Below are positions 53,047-61,669 of a stretch of DNA of 64,000 nt, piece by piece. A program made the translations under genes and the position numbers. This DNA comes from PALSA-1444 sp964291045. GTDB lineage: Bacteria; Chlamydiota; Chlamydiia; Chlamydiales; Rhabdochlamydiaceae. The stretch's first letter is position 1. Each line of letters opens with the position of its first letter. The notes beneath the pieces were generated by a model. The model made no database searches and was not told where the DNA came from. It saw nothing but the letters and a program-made list of their open reading frames with translations. Location: positions 496,001 through 560,000 of the forward strand of contig NZ_OZ197277.1 in assembly GCF_964291045.1 (NCBI RefSeq). The letters are read 5' to 3'.

Positions 53047-53612
53047 AGGTCATCTCACTAAAAAAAGTAAAAATTTTATGATGTTATTATAATCAAACGG
53101 AGTGAATATAGCTAAACAGCGTAAAAAGAGAAAGATGTTTTTTTAGTGGCAGTTTTAGATTAACCAATAGATTTTTTAGTCCGCAAAGATATCTTTAAGC
53201 GTAGGTTTTTTCTTGTTTATCTGGATATATAGCCTATATTTCAAAAAATCTTTCCTTTTAATTTTTTAAGAGAGATTTTTTACTTAAGATAAGTCACTGA
53301 TATTTATTGGTATTAGACTCCAACCTAGTTTTTCTTACTTGTTGTTGATGACAGCATATCAGCTGCATTTCAAAAAAACAAAATATATCATATTTTCTTT
53401 TTTCAACCATTTTCTAAAAAATAAAATAGATAAAAATTAAAAATTTTATTTTTTTATGTAATCTGGAATTGGCATTGATAAAAACTTCTTAGAAAATTTT
53501 ATTTTTTTACGCTTAGTGTAAAATTCGTTAGTAGGAAGAGCTTTTTTTCTCCTTCTAAAATCTATTTGGCTCATGGTATTAAACTCCTATTCTCAGTAAA
53601 CTATATACCACT
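53047..53612. other. 566-base very AT-rich divergent region with a 19-bp direct repeat
   Basis: No ORF. The sequence aaaattttatttttttatg at 53440-53458 returns with one change at 53493-53511, 53 bases apart (about five helix turns). This region separates protein D and msbA, which are read outward, and should hold both promoters. It may be bent DNA or a binding site for nucleoid proteins. Confidence 0.45.
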
Positions 53613-55445
53613 ATGATTCTTCTTTTTAAAGCAGCTCTAAGGAGCCGAAAGCATCTGGCTCTTCTCATCACAAGTTTTCTCACCCTGATTGCTCTAACGA
53701 TTGCAAATTTTTTGGAAATTTCAGCACTGGGCATTTTAATCAATGCAGATACGCTCTCTCAGCTAGCCTCTAATCAAAAAATTTCTCCCTCTATTTTAAA
53801 CTTAGCGGGAAGTAGTGATGAAAAAAACCCTCTTCAGTGGGTTATTGGAAAGGCCCAAGCTCTCTCTGGCGAAGTCTCTAGCTTTACGGTGCTGATTTCG
53901 GTACTGTTAGGGGTCGCTCTTTTTAAAGCGCTTGCGTTATTTTGGAGTAGATATATGACTCAAATCATGGCGATTCGTATTAGCCGTGATTTAAGACTTC
54001 AATACTTTGAGCATATTCAAACGCTTCCGATGAGTTTTTATCAAAAGCATAATATTGGAAGTCTTTCTTCAAGAGTGGTAGGAGATGCTAATCAAATTGC
54101 ATTATCTATTAACTCCTTTTTAACCAACTACCTTCACGCTCCTTTTACGGTTCTGATCACCCTCATCACCTGCTTTATCAGCTCATGGCAGCTCTCTTTA
54201 ATTGTTTTCTTAGGGGTTCCTCTCATTGCTTTTCCGATTGTAACGCTTGCAAAGCGGGTGAGGAAAGTGTCTAAGCTTTTGCAATCTAATCAAGAAAAAT
54301 TTGCCTCTGTGCTCATTGATTTTCTAGCTGGAATTCAAACGGTGAAGATCTTTGCCATGGAGTCTTTTTCGTTTAAAAAGTATGAAGAGCAAAATGACCG
54401 TATGGCGATGCTAGAGAGTAAAAATGCAAAATATGCTCTTTTAACACGGCCTATTCTCCATTTCATCACAACCATTTGTCTTGCATCAGTTGTGTTATTT
54501 GGGCTTTTAGTTCTTGGCATTTCTGTCTCCCAGCTTGTGATTTTTTGTGGCTTTTTGCAACTCTCTTATGAAACGCTTAAAAAATTTGGAGATGAGAATG
54601 CCAATATGCAAAGGGGTATTGCAGCTGCAGAGCGGATGTTTGAAGTGCTTCACTTAAGACCTGAAATTGAAGATGCCCCTCATGCCATCATGCTGACAGA
54701 ATTTAAAGATAAAATTGAGTTTCATCATGTGGGATTTCGTTATGCAGAGAAGTGGATCTTAAAAGATTTAAGCTTTACGGTGAAAAAAGGGGAGACAGTT
54801 GCCATTGTGGGTCCAACAGGATCTGGTAAGTCCACCATTGTGCAGCTCATTCCTCGCCTTTATGAGGTGCAAGAAGGAAACATTACCATTGATGGAAAAC
54901 CGCTTTCAGCCTATACCCAAAAATCGATCCGTGAGCAAATCGGGTTTGTTCCTCAAAAACCGTTTCTTTTCTCAGATACTATTTCAGCAAATATTTCTTT
55001 TGGAAAACCGTTTTCAGAGAAAGAGATCAAACAAGCTGCCATTAAAGCACACGCTGATGAGTTTATTACAAAGCTCTCTTCTGGGTATGAGAGCTTAGTG
55101 GCAGAGTCAGGTCAAAATCTCTCCGGCGGGCAGCAGCAGAGACTAGCGATTGCAAGAGCGCTTGTGAAAAAAGCTCCCATCTTAGTGCTTGATGAGGCCA
55201 CCTCTTCTTTAGATGTGCTAAGTGAACATAAAATTAAGGCAGCCATTCAAGATTTGCATGGAGAGGTGACTCAAATTATTATTGCGCATAGATTAGGGAC
55301 CATTCAACATGCTGACCGTATTATCTTTCTCGATCAAGGTGTTAAGCTGGCAGAAGGGACAAAAGAGGAACTTCTCAAAAGCTGTGAGCCTTTCCGATTG
55401 ATGTGGGATATGCTCAGTCATAAAGAAGAGAGTGGCGCAGGGTAA
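53613..55445 (+). CDS. msbA: ABC exporter, MsbA-like lipid A flippase
   Basis: 610-aa half-transporter: six membrane segments in residues 1-330 and a nucleotide-binding domain at about 370-605 with Walker A GPTGSGKS (400-407), signature LSGGQQQRLAIARAL, Walker B ILVLDEATSSLD and the AHRLGTI switch His. MsbA flips lipid A-core across the inner membrane. The position beside accA agrees with Chlamydia (msbA CT264, accA CT265, from memory), although gene D intervenes here. No clear ribosome site before ATG 53613. Confidence 0.9.
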   Translation: MILLFKAALRSRKHLALLITSFLTLIALTIANFLEISALGILINADTLSQLASNQKISPSILNLAGSSDEKNPLQWVIGKAQALSGEVSSFTVLISVLLGVALFKALALFWSRYMTQIMAIRISRDLRLQYFEHIQTLPMSFYQKHNIGSLSSRVVGDANQIALSINSFLTNYLHAPFTVLITLITCFISSWQLSLIVFLGVPLIAFPIVTLAKRVRKVSKLLQSNQEKFASVLIDFLAGIQTVKIFAMESFSFKKYEEQNDRMAMLESKNAKYALLTRPILHFITTICLASVVLFGLLVLGISVSQLVIFCGFLQLSYETLKKFGDENANMQRGIAAAERMFEVLHLRPEIEDAPHAIMLTEFKDKIEFHHVGFRYAEKWILKDLSFTVKKGETVAIVGPTGSGKSTIVQLIPRLYEVQEGNITIDGKPLSAYTQKSIREQIGFVPQKPFLFSDTISANISFGKPFSEKEIKQAAIKAHADEFITKLSSGYESLVAESGQNLSGGQQQRLAIARALVKKAPILVLDEATSSLDVLSEHKIKAAIQDLHGEVTQIIIAHRLGTIQHADRIIFLDQGVKLAEGTKEELLKSCEPFRLMWDMLSHKEESGAG

Positions 55446-55610
55446 AATACCTACTTTCTCTATATAAAAATAAAGCAAAAAGATCTCAATAATCTGAGCT
55501 TTAAAGGGTGTAATATTCAGGATACAGCGTATAATTTTTTTTAATTCGTGCTTTACTTGAACTGAAAATATTGATAAGATCCAATATCTCACAAATAGGT
55601 AAGCTAGGGG

Positions 55611-55675
55611 ATCAAGTGATAACTTGATATCCTTTGATCACCTTTTAGCTGAAAAACATAACCCAAAAGTTATCA
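55611..55675 (+). promoter_or_regulatory. Overlapping inverted repeats in the leader of protein E
   Basis: A local hairpin (atcaagt-gata-acttgat, 55611-55628) shares bases with a longer pairing in which tgataactt (about 55617-55625) can pair with aagttatca (55667-55675), which ends just before the ATG at 55677. Only one of the two can form. The gene has no Shine-Dalgarno sequence. A two-state control of translation is possible but not shown. The rest of 55446-55610 contains no gene. Confidence 0.35.
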
Positions 55676-55676
55676 T

Positions 55677-58600
55677 ATGACAATTAGACCTTATGCTTTA
55701 ATAGCAGATCAATCAATGTCTCTTGATTCCCCAGAAAATTTATCACATTTAGCAAGAAGTAATGATGAAAATTCCTCTAAAAAACTCAAAGTAGAAGTTT
55801 CAAAAACAGATCAGGTCGCAAAAGGTATTTTAAAAGCAAATACCAATAAAAATATTGATGATGGGTCAGATGTTTTAAATACACATCCAGCCATAGAGCC
55901 CTTGAGTGATAAATCTGGCATAGACAAAACATTTTTTATTCAGGCAATTAATTGTAATTCTCAAGAGGGGAATGCTTATCATAACCTTGCAAAGCTTCTA
56001 CAAAATGATGAAACAGTTCAGCTTTTAAATGGCGAGGTCTATACAAAAAAAGAGCTTTATCTGAAAGCTATCCAGTTAAATCCTAAATATGAAAATGCTT
56101 ACAATAGTCTTGCAAATTTTTTAGAAGATGATGAAACGGTTCAGCTTTTAAATGGAGACGTTTATACATCAAAAGAGCTTTATCTAAAAGCCATTGATTT
56201 AAATCCTAAAGGGGAAAATCCTTACTATAATATTGCAAATCTTTTAGAAAATGATGACAGGGTAACGCTTTTAAACGGGGAAATTTATACAACTCAAGAG
56301 CTTTATCTGAAAGCCATTGATTTAAACCCTAAAGTTGAAGATTTTTACTGTAATCTTGCAAGCTCTCTAGAAGGGGATAAAACAGTCCAGCTTTTGAACG
56401 GGGAAATCTATACAAAAAAAGAGCTTTATCTGAAGGCAATTGATTTAAACCCCAAATATGAAAATGCTTACTATAATCTTGCAAGTTCCTTAGAAGATGA
56501 TGAAATAGTTCAGCTTTTAAGCGGGGAGGTCTATACCAATAAACAGCTTTATCTTAAAGCCATTGATTTAAATCCTAAAGATGAAATTATTTACAATGAT
56601 CTTGCAAATCTTCTAGAAAAAGATGAAATAATTCAGCTTTTAAATGGAGAAGGTTATACAGCTAAAGAGCTTTATTTTAAAGCTATCCAATTAAATCCCG
56701 ACAATGAAGCTTCTTACTATAATCTTGCGATTCTTTTAGCCAGGGGTGAAACAGTCCAACTTTTAAGTGGGGAAATCTGTACGCAAAAAGAGCTGTATCT
56801 TAAGGTAATTGATTTGAATCCTAACAACTTGAACGCTTACAATAATATTGCGACTTGCTTAGAAAAAGATGAATGTATAGAGCTTTTAAGTGGAGAAATC
56901 TATACACAAAAAGGACTTTATCTTAAGGCACTTGAGTTAAATTCTAAAGATATGAACGCTTACAATAACCTTGCGAATCTTTTAGAAAAAGATGAATGTA
57001 TAGAGCTTTTAAGTGGAGAAATCTATACAAAAAAAGAGCTTTATTTTAAGGCACTTGAGTTAAATCCTAAAGATATGAACGCTTACAATAACCTTGCGAA
57101 TCTTTTAGAAAATAATGAAAAGGCAAAGCTTTTAAGTGGAGAAATCTATACAAAAAAAGAGCTTTATTTTAAGGCACTTGAGTTAAATTCTAAAGATATG
57201 AACGCTTACAATAACCTTGCGTCTTGTTTAGAAAAAGATGAAAAGGTAAAGCTTTTAAGTGGAGAAATCTATACAACTAAAGAGCTTTATCTGAAGGCGA
57301 TTGAGTTAAATCCTAAAGATATGAACGCTTACAGTAACCTTGCATCTTGTTTAGAAAAAGATGAAACAATTCAGCTTTTAAATGGGGGAATCTATACTCA
57401 AAAAGAGCTTTACCTTAAGGCGATTGATTCAAACTCTAAAGATGGTTATGCTTACTCTAGCCTTGCTGCTCTTTTAGCAGGAGATGAAACAATTCAGCTT
57501 TTAAATGGGGAAATCTATACAAAAAAAGAGCTTTATCTGAAGGCGATTGATTCAAACTCTAAAGATGGTTATGCTTACTCTAGCCTGACTGCTCTTTTAG
57601 CAGGAGATGAGACAATTCAGCTTTTAAATGGGGAAGTCTATACCCCAAAAGAGCTTTATCTTAAGGTGATTGATTTAAATCCTACAGATGAAGATTCCTA
57701 TTTCAATCTCGCTACTCTTTTAATAAAAAATGAAGATATAGAGCTTTTAAATGGAGAAATCTATACTCAAAAAGAGCTGTATCTTAAGGTAATTGATTTA
57801 AATCCTGCAGATGAAGATTCCTATTTTAATCTTGCTACTCTTTTAGCAAAAAATGAAGAGATAGAGCTTTTAAGTGGGGAAACCTATACCCAAAAAGAGC
57901 TTTATCTTGAGGTACTTGATTTAAACTCTAAAAATCAAAATGCTTATATTAATCTTGCGGCTTGCTTGAAAAAAGATGAAATAATAACGTTTTTTAATGG
58001 AGAAACCTATACAAAGAAGGACCTTTATTGTAAGCTCATTGAGCTAAACCCTCAAGATGCAGAGGCTTGCTTTAATCTTGCAAATCTTCTTAAAGATGAC
58101 GAAACGATTCAAATTTCAAATGAGGGGATCTACACAAAGAAGGAACTCTATTGCAAGGGTATAGATCAACTCTCATCTGGAAAAGTCCCCTCTCAAGCTA
58201 AGAAATATTTACAGGCCATCTATATTCAAGAAATTGAAAAAAATCCAAATAGCATAGAAAGTTATTTCAACTTAATTACAATCAGTCAAGGGCGCCCTAT
58301 TCATTTAAACAATGGAATGGAAGTAGATAGTGAATTTTATTTCAAAGAGGTTGTTCATCTAGATCCCATTAATACTTTTAGTGCGCGATTCGCTTCGGGT
58401 TTTTTATCTATTGCTTCTCATCTATCTCATAAAACAAAATCTCTTCTTCAAGAATTAAATAATAAATTTACGATTGAAGATGAATTTTTAAGAGCTCGGC
58501 TACTCAAGGAAGGGGCTTCTTTAACACTCAAAAATGGAGAGGTATTTTCTGCAAAAGCCCTTTATGAACATGCACTTCCACTTCTTTCATCGCTATATTT

Positions 58601-59633
58601 AAAGCGTCAGGGAGATAGAGAAGTGGGAGATTATCTCTCTTCCAGAAAGCCTATTATACTACAAGATGGAGTCAAATTTACGAAATTAATGGCCTATACA
58701 TATGCCTATCAACAGCATTTATTTAAGTCTATTTTCACAAAAATAGGTGATGCACTGCATCCTGAGGAGCGCATTTTATTGGATGGAAAGTTTTATGACA
58801 AAAGAGGCTGCTATGAAGAGGCTAGCGCACATAAGAAGAATCCTACAAATCTCTTAAGGCGAGCAGAATCATTTTATCCTCATGAACAGTTAAGAAAGGG
58901 CAATTTATTTCATAAAATTTTAGAAAAAGTTTATCAAATGACAAAGGATCGCTTAGGAGCTTACGCAATATTAGCGAGAATGCTTTCTGGGTATGAACTT
59001 AAAGGCCCAGAATTTAAATATCTCTGTATTTTTGGAGAATATCTTAAAGAGCATCCCTATATTCAAGATGAAGGTTTTCCCCAATCTATAAATAGCCGTT
59101 ATGAAAATTTAGATCATCTGGGTATTAGTGATGAGCTTTATTTGACCAAGAAACAGGAATTTTTACTTGAATTTCTTAAGTATAGGCCCTCTTGTGAAGA
59201 GGCTTATGTGGCTCTTGCTACAAGTTTTCAAGATGCTTTCATCATTCATGATAAGAGCTATGCTTCAAAAGAGGCGCTTTATCTCAAAGCCATCGATATT
59301 AATCCAGAGTACAGCTTACCTTATTTCCTTCTAGGAAAAGAGCTTTTTCATCAAAAGATAGAGAATATTGAGCTTTTAAATGGGGTCACCCTATCTTGTA
59401 AACAGCTTCTGATGAGAGCCGTTCAATTAGGCACATATGAAGCCAGAGCTTACCACTTAGCAGCTATGATGATGGATGATAGGGACGGAATTCTTCTTTT
59501 TGATGAGAAGACCATTCTTTCAAGAGGAGATCTCTTCATCCGCGCCTTTGAACTAGATATCACACGGGTTATCGACTTGAAAAATTTTATCCATTACATA
59601 AAAAGAAATCAAAAATTGATGGGATCATGCTGA
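55677..59633 (+). CDS. Repeat protein E with 17 consecutive 41-aa TPR-like units
   Basis: 1318 aa starting MTIRPYALIADQ. Residues 1-110 resemble protein C (KKLKVEVSKTDQVAKGIL and a first degenerate unit). Residues 112-808 are 17 tandem units of 41 aa with the consensus ETIQLLNGEIYTKKELYLKA followed by IDLNPKDENAYYNLASLLEKD; each joins a TPR-like helix pair with a short LLNGE hairpin. Unit 18 and the following 400 residues are degenerate. The end (LLNGVTLSCKQLLMRAVQLG; ILSRGDLFIRAFEL) is the family closing module. No signal peptide. Probably a long solenoid for protein binding; a role in the host is inference. Confidence 0.85.
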   Translation: MTIRPYALIADQSMSLDSPENLSHLARSNDENSSKKLKVEVSKTDQVAKGILKANTNKNIDDGSDVLNTHPAIEPLSDKSGIDKTFFIQAINCNSQEGNAYHNLAKLLQNDETVQLLNGEVYTKKELYLKAIQLNPKYENAYNSLANFLEDDETVQLLNGDVYTSKELYLKAIDLNPKGENPYYNIANLLENDDRVTLLNGEIYTTQELYLKAIDLNPKVEDFYCNLASSLEGDKTVQLLNGEIYTKKELYLKAIDLNPKYENAYYNLASSLEDDEIVQLLSGEVYTNKQLYLKAIDLNPKDEIIYNDLANLLEKDEIIQLLNGEGYTAKELYFKAIQLNPDNEASYYNLAILLARGETVQLLSGEICTQKELYLKVIDLNPNNLNAYNNIATCLEKDECIELLSGEIYTQKGLYLKALELNSKDMNAYNNLANLLEKDECIELLSGEIYTKKELYFKALELNPKDMNAYNNLANLLENNEKAKLLSGEIYTKKELYFKALELNSKDMNAYNNLASCLEKDEKVKLLSGEIYTTKELYLKAIELNPKDMNAYSNLASCLEKDETIQLLNGGIYTQKELYLKAIDSNSKDGYAYSSLAALLAGDETIQLLNGEIYTKKELYLKAIDSNSKDGYAYSSLTALLAGDETIQLLNGEVYTPKELYLKVIDLNPTDEDSYFNLATLLIKNEDIELLNGEIYTQKELYLKVIDLNPADEDSYFNLATLLAKNEEIELLSGETYTQKELYLEVLDLNSKNQNAYINLAACLKKDEIITFFNGETYTKKDLYCKLIELNPQDAEACFNLANLLKDDETIQISNEGIYTKKELYCKGIDQLSSGKVPSQAKKYLQAIYIQEIEKNPNSIESYFNLITISQGRPIHLNNGMEVDSEFYFKEVVHLDPINTFSARFASGFLSIASHLSHKTKSLLQELNNKFTIEDEFLRARLLKEGASLTLKNGEVFSAKALYEHALPLLSSLYLKRQGDREVGDYLSSRKPIILQDGVKFTKLMAYTYAYQQHLFKSIFTKIGDALHPEERILLDGKFYDKRGCYEEASAHKKNPTNLLRRAESFYPHEQLRKGNLFHKILEKVYQMTKDRLGAYAILARMLSGYELKGPEFKYLCIFGEYLKEHPYIQDEGFPQSINSRYENLDHLGISDELYLTKKQEFLLEFLKYRPSCEEAYVALATSFQDAFIIHDKSYASKEALYLKAIDINPEYSLPYFLLGKELFHQKIENIELLNGVTLSCKQLLMRAVQLGTYEARAYHLAAMMMDDRDGILLFDEKTILSRGDLFIRAFELDITRVIDLKNFIHYIKRNQKLMGSC
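56010..58100 (+). repeat. 17 tandem 123-bp coding repeats in protein E
   Basis: The agagctttat motif of the ELY codons recurs every 123 bases. Units 12 and 13 (57363-57485, 57486-57608) are almost the same at DNA level, showing recent duplication; units 8-11 are also very close. All units are in frame. Confidence 0.95.
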
Positions 59634-59653
59634 GTATGAATCCCATGTGGTTT

Positions 59654-60346
59654 TTAAATGAGATTGAGTTTAGCAAGAGCTTCTTTTAGATCTTTATTTT
59701 CTATCTTATCAAGAGCGCCATTTTTCTTGAGCCAATCAAGATAGTTAGGAGGCACTTCTGAAAGAGCTCTTCCTTGATATTTCCCAAACGGCATCCGGTT
59801 AATATCTTGTGTTTCATAAAGAAGGGAAAAAGCGGTTTCAATCGGGATATCATCAAACATCACAGAAAAAATACGGTAAAGCGTGATCACGTCATCTAGC
59901 GCTCTATGAGCTTGATTGGATTCAAAACCGTAAATTTCTCTTAACGCTTGAAGCGCATGGCTGGGAAGATCGGGCCGGTATTTACGGGCCCATTTGAGGG
60001 TATCAAACTGTTTCCAGGCAGGGAAAATCAGATTTGCTCTAGCAGCTTCTGCCGCAAGAAAATGTTTATCGAACCGGTCGTTGTTATGGGCAATTAAGAT
60101 CACATCTTCTCCGCAAAACTCCATGAACTCTAATCCTACAACTCCAAAAGTAGGGGCATCTGCAACCATGCTATCTGTAATGGAGGTAATGGCTGTTGAT
60201 TCCGCAGGGATGGGGCACTCAGGGTTAACAAGCTTAACAAAAGTTGCATCTCTGATAGGATCGTACGCTGCAATTTCAATGATACGGTCTTTTTCAGAAC
60301 GGACGCCTGTTGTTTCTGTATCGTAATAGATGGGTCTTAAGGGCAT
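59654..60346 (-). CDS. DEDDh exonuclease (DnaQ-like) with DUF3820 C-terminus
   Basis: 230 aa. ExoI motif YYDTETTG (Asp9, Glu11), ExoII AHNNDRFD, ExoIII with QAHRALDD. The C-terminal 50 residues (MPFGKYQGRALSEVPPNYLDWLKK) are a DUF3820 domain, common after DnaQ-like exonucleases. It may proofread DNA or process nucleic-acid ends; it is not necessarily the polymerase III epsilon subunit. It begins 9 bases after the dnaA paralogue, so yidC-dnaA-dnaQ-like is one operon. Confidence 0.9.
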   Translation of the reverse strand: MPLRPIYYDTETTGVRSEKDRIIEIAAYDPIRDATFVKLVNPECPIPAESTAITSITDSMVADAPTFGVVGLEFMEFCGEDVILIAHNNDRFDKHFLAAEAARANLIFPAWKQFDTLKWARKYRPDLPSHALQALREIYGFESNQAHRALDDVITLYRIFSVMFDDIPIETAFSLLYETQDINRMPFGKYQGRALSEVPPNYLDWLKKNGALDKIENKDLKEALAKLNLI

Positions 60347-60355
60347 ACTTTTCCT

Positions 60356-61669
60356 TTAAAGTAGTTCATGAGCTAAATGTAAATTATCTTGACTCAGTGT
60401 TTTTGAAAGATCTTCAATGGTGGTTTTAACCGACTCTTGGGCTTGCATTTTCTTATCAATCAGTTTAACACTTGCCATCACTGTGGAGTGATCTCTTGAG
60501 AAAATTTCTCCAATTTGCGCGTAAGGAAGATGTAAAAGGTGACGGCAGAGATACATCGTCATTTGTCTTGCAAAGGTGTGGTCTTGAGATTGCGATTTAC
60601 CCAGTAAATCTGTCACATGAAGATCAAAAGATCTCGCCACCACTTTTAAAATCACCTGAGGTGTGAGCGCCTTTTTTTGCTCTTCTTTAAAAAGAGGCAG
60701 TAGCCACTTTTCTAAAAGCGCTTTTGTAATGAGGGTGTCTTTTAGATGCGGTCTTAAAAGGTCAATTGCTCTATTAAGTAACGGGATGGAGTGAAAAGAA
60801 GCGAGACAAAAATGCACCGCATGCTCAGGGAGCTGGATATTTTTTGAGATGATTTTTTGTTTAAAGTAGTTGTGAAGATCTAAAGGAGAAGGAGCGCTTA
60901 AAGAAAGCACAAGGCCCCATTCAAAACGGCTAGTTAGTCTTGGTTCAATCCCTTTAAGCTGAGAGGGGAGCTCTCTTCCTGCTAATATGATTTGTTTTCC
61001 TGCTAAATGGAGCGCGTTAAAGGTGTGGAAGAGCTCTTCTTGAGAAGCGCTCCTGTCAGCTAGCGTTTCTACTTCATCGATGATTAACACATCATGCTTA
61101 CGGTAGTGCTCTCTTAGAAGAGGCATGAGCCCTGACCGAATGGCTGCAACAATATGCTGCGTAAACCTATCGGCTTTAATGTAAAAAAACGACTTGTTTT
61201 GTTTTTTAAATTCTTGGCAAGCTGCCATGAGAAGATGGGTTTTTCCTGTTTCTTTAGGGCCATAGAGATAAAGAGGGTTAAACTGATTATCTTTAATGCA
61301 CTCTTTAAATAAAGAAAAATGCAAATCGTTTGTTTCCCCAGGAAAGAAAGAGTCTAAAGTGGCAGTAGAGATGAGAAAATCTGCTGTAAGATCAAGAGTA
61401 GGCTTCCACTCTTTTTTTAAACTAGCCGCTCCAGATCCCATTAAAGAGAGGTGAATTTGAATCGCTCTACCATTAGCTGTTTTAAAGGAGCTTTTTGCAA
61501 GCGGGCGCAAATATTGCTCAAACCAGTGAACCTGGAAAGGGTCACTGGCTTCTAGATAGAGATTTACCGCATCAAAATCGACGATCTTAAGGCTTTTGAC
61601 CCAACGGTCAATCGCATCGGATCCTAGCCGATCTTTTTGCTTTTCAAGGAAAAGATCCCACTCTTTCAC
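60356..61669 (-). CDS. dnaA: DnaA paralogue (DnaA1-type)
   Basis: 437 aa, shorter N-terminus than usual. AAA+ domain with P-loop GPKETGKT at 137-144 (standard GGVGLGKT), Walker B LIIDEVETL at 195-203, and RLTSRFEWG as arginine-finger region. The C-terminal domain IV keeps the DnaA signature SRDHSTVMASVKLID for DnaA-box binding. Chlamydiae carry two dnaA genes; this one has the neighbour yidC, as CT250/CT251 in Chlamydia, from memory. The changed P-loop and the DEVETL in place of the usual DDIQFL suggest altered ATP control. It overlaps yidC by 4 bases (ATGA). Confidence 0.9.
   Translation of the reverse strand: MKEWDLFLEKQKDRLGSDAIDRWVKSLKIVDFDAVNLYLEASDPFQVHWFEQYLRPLAKSSFKTANGRAIQIHLSLMGSGAASLKKEWKPTLDLTADFLISTATLDSFFPGETNDLHFSLFKECIKDNQFNPLYLYGPKETGKTHLLMAACQEFKKQNKSFFYIKADRFTQHIVAAIRSGLMPLLREHYRKHDVLIIDEVETLADRSASQEELFHTFNALHLAGKQIILAGRELPSQLKGIEPRLTSRFEWGLVLSLSAPSPLDLHNYFKQKIISKNIQLPEHAVHFCLASFHSIPLLNRAIDLLRPHLKDTLITKALLEKWLLPLFKEEQKKALTPQVILKVVARSFDLHVTDLLGKSQSQDHTFARQMTMYLCRHLLHLPYAQIGEIFSRDHSTVMASVKLIDKKMQAQESVKTTIEDLSKTLSQDNLHLAHELL

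Noticed and set aside
56010..58100. CRISPR or satellite array (regular 123-bp period)
   Set aside because: All units are in-frame coding and vary as protein repeats do.
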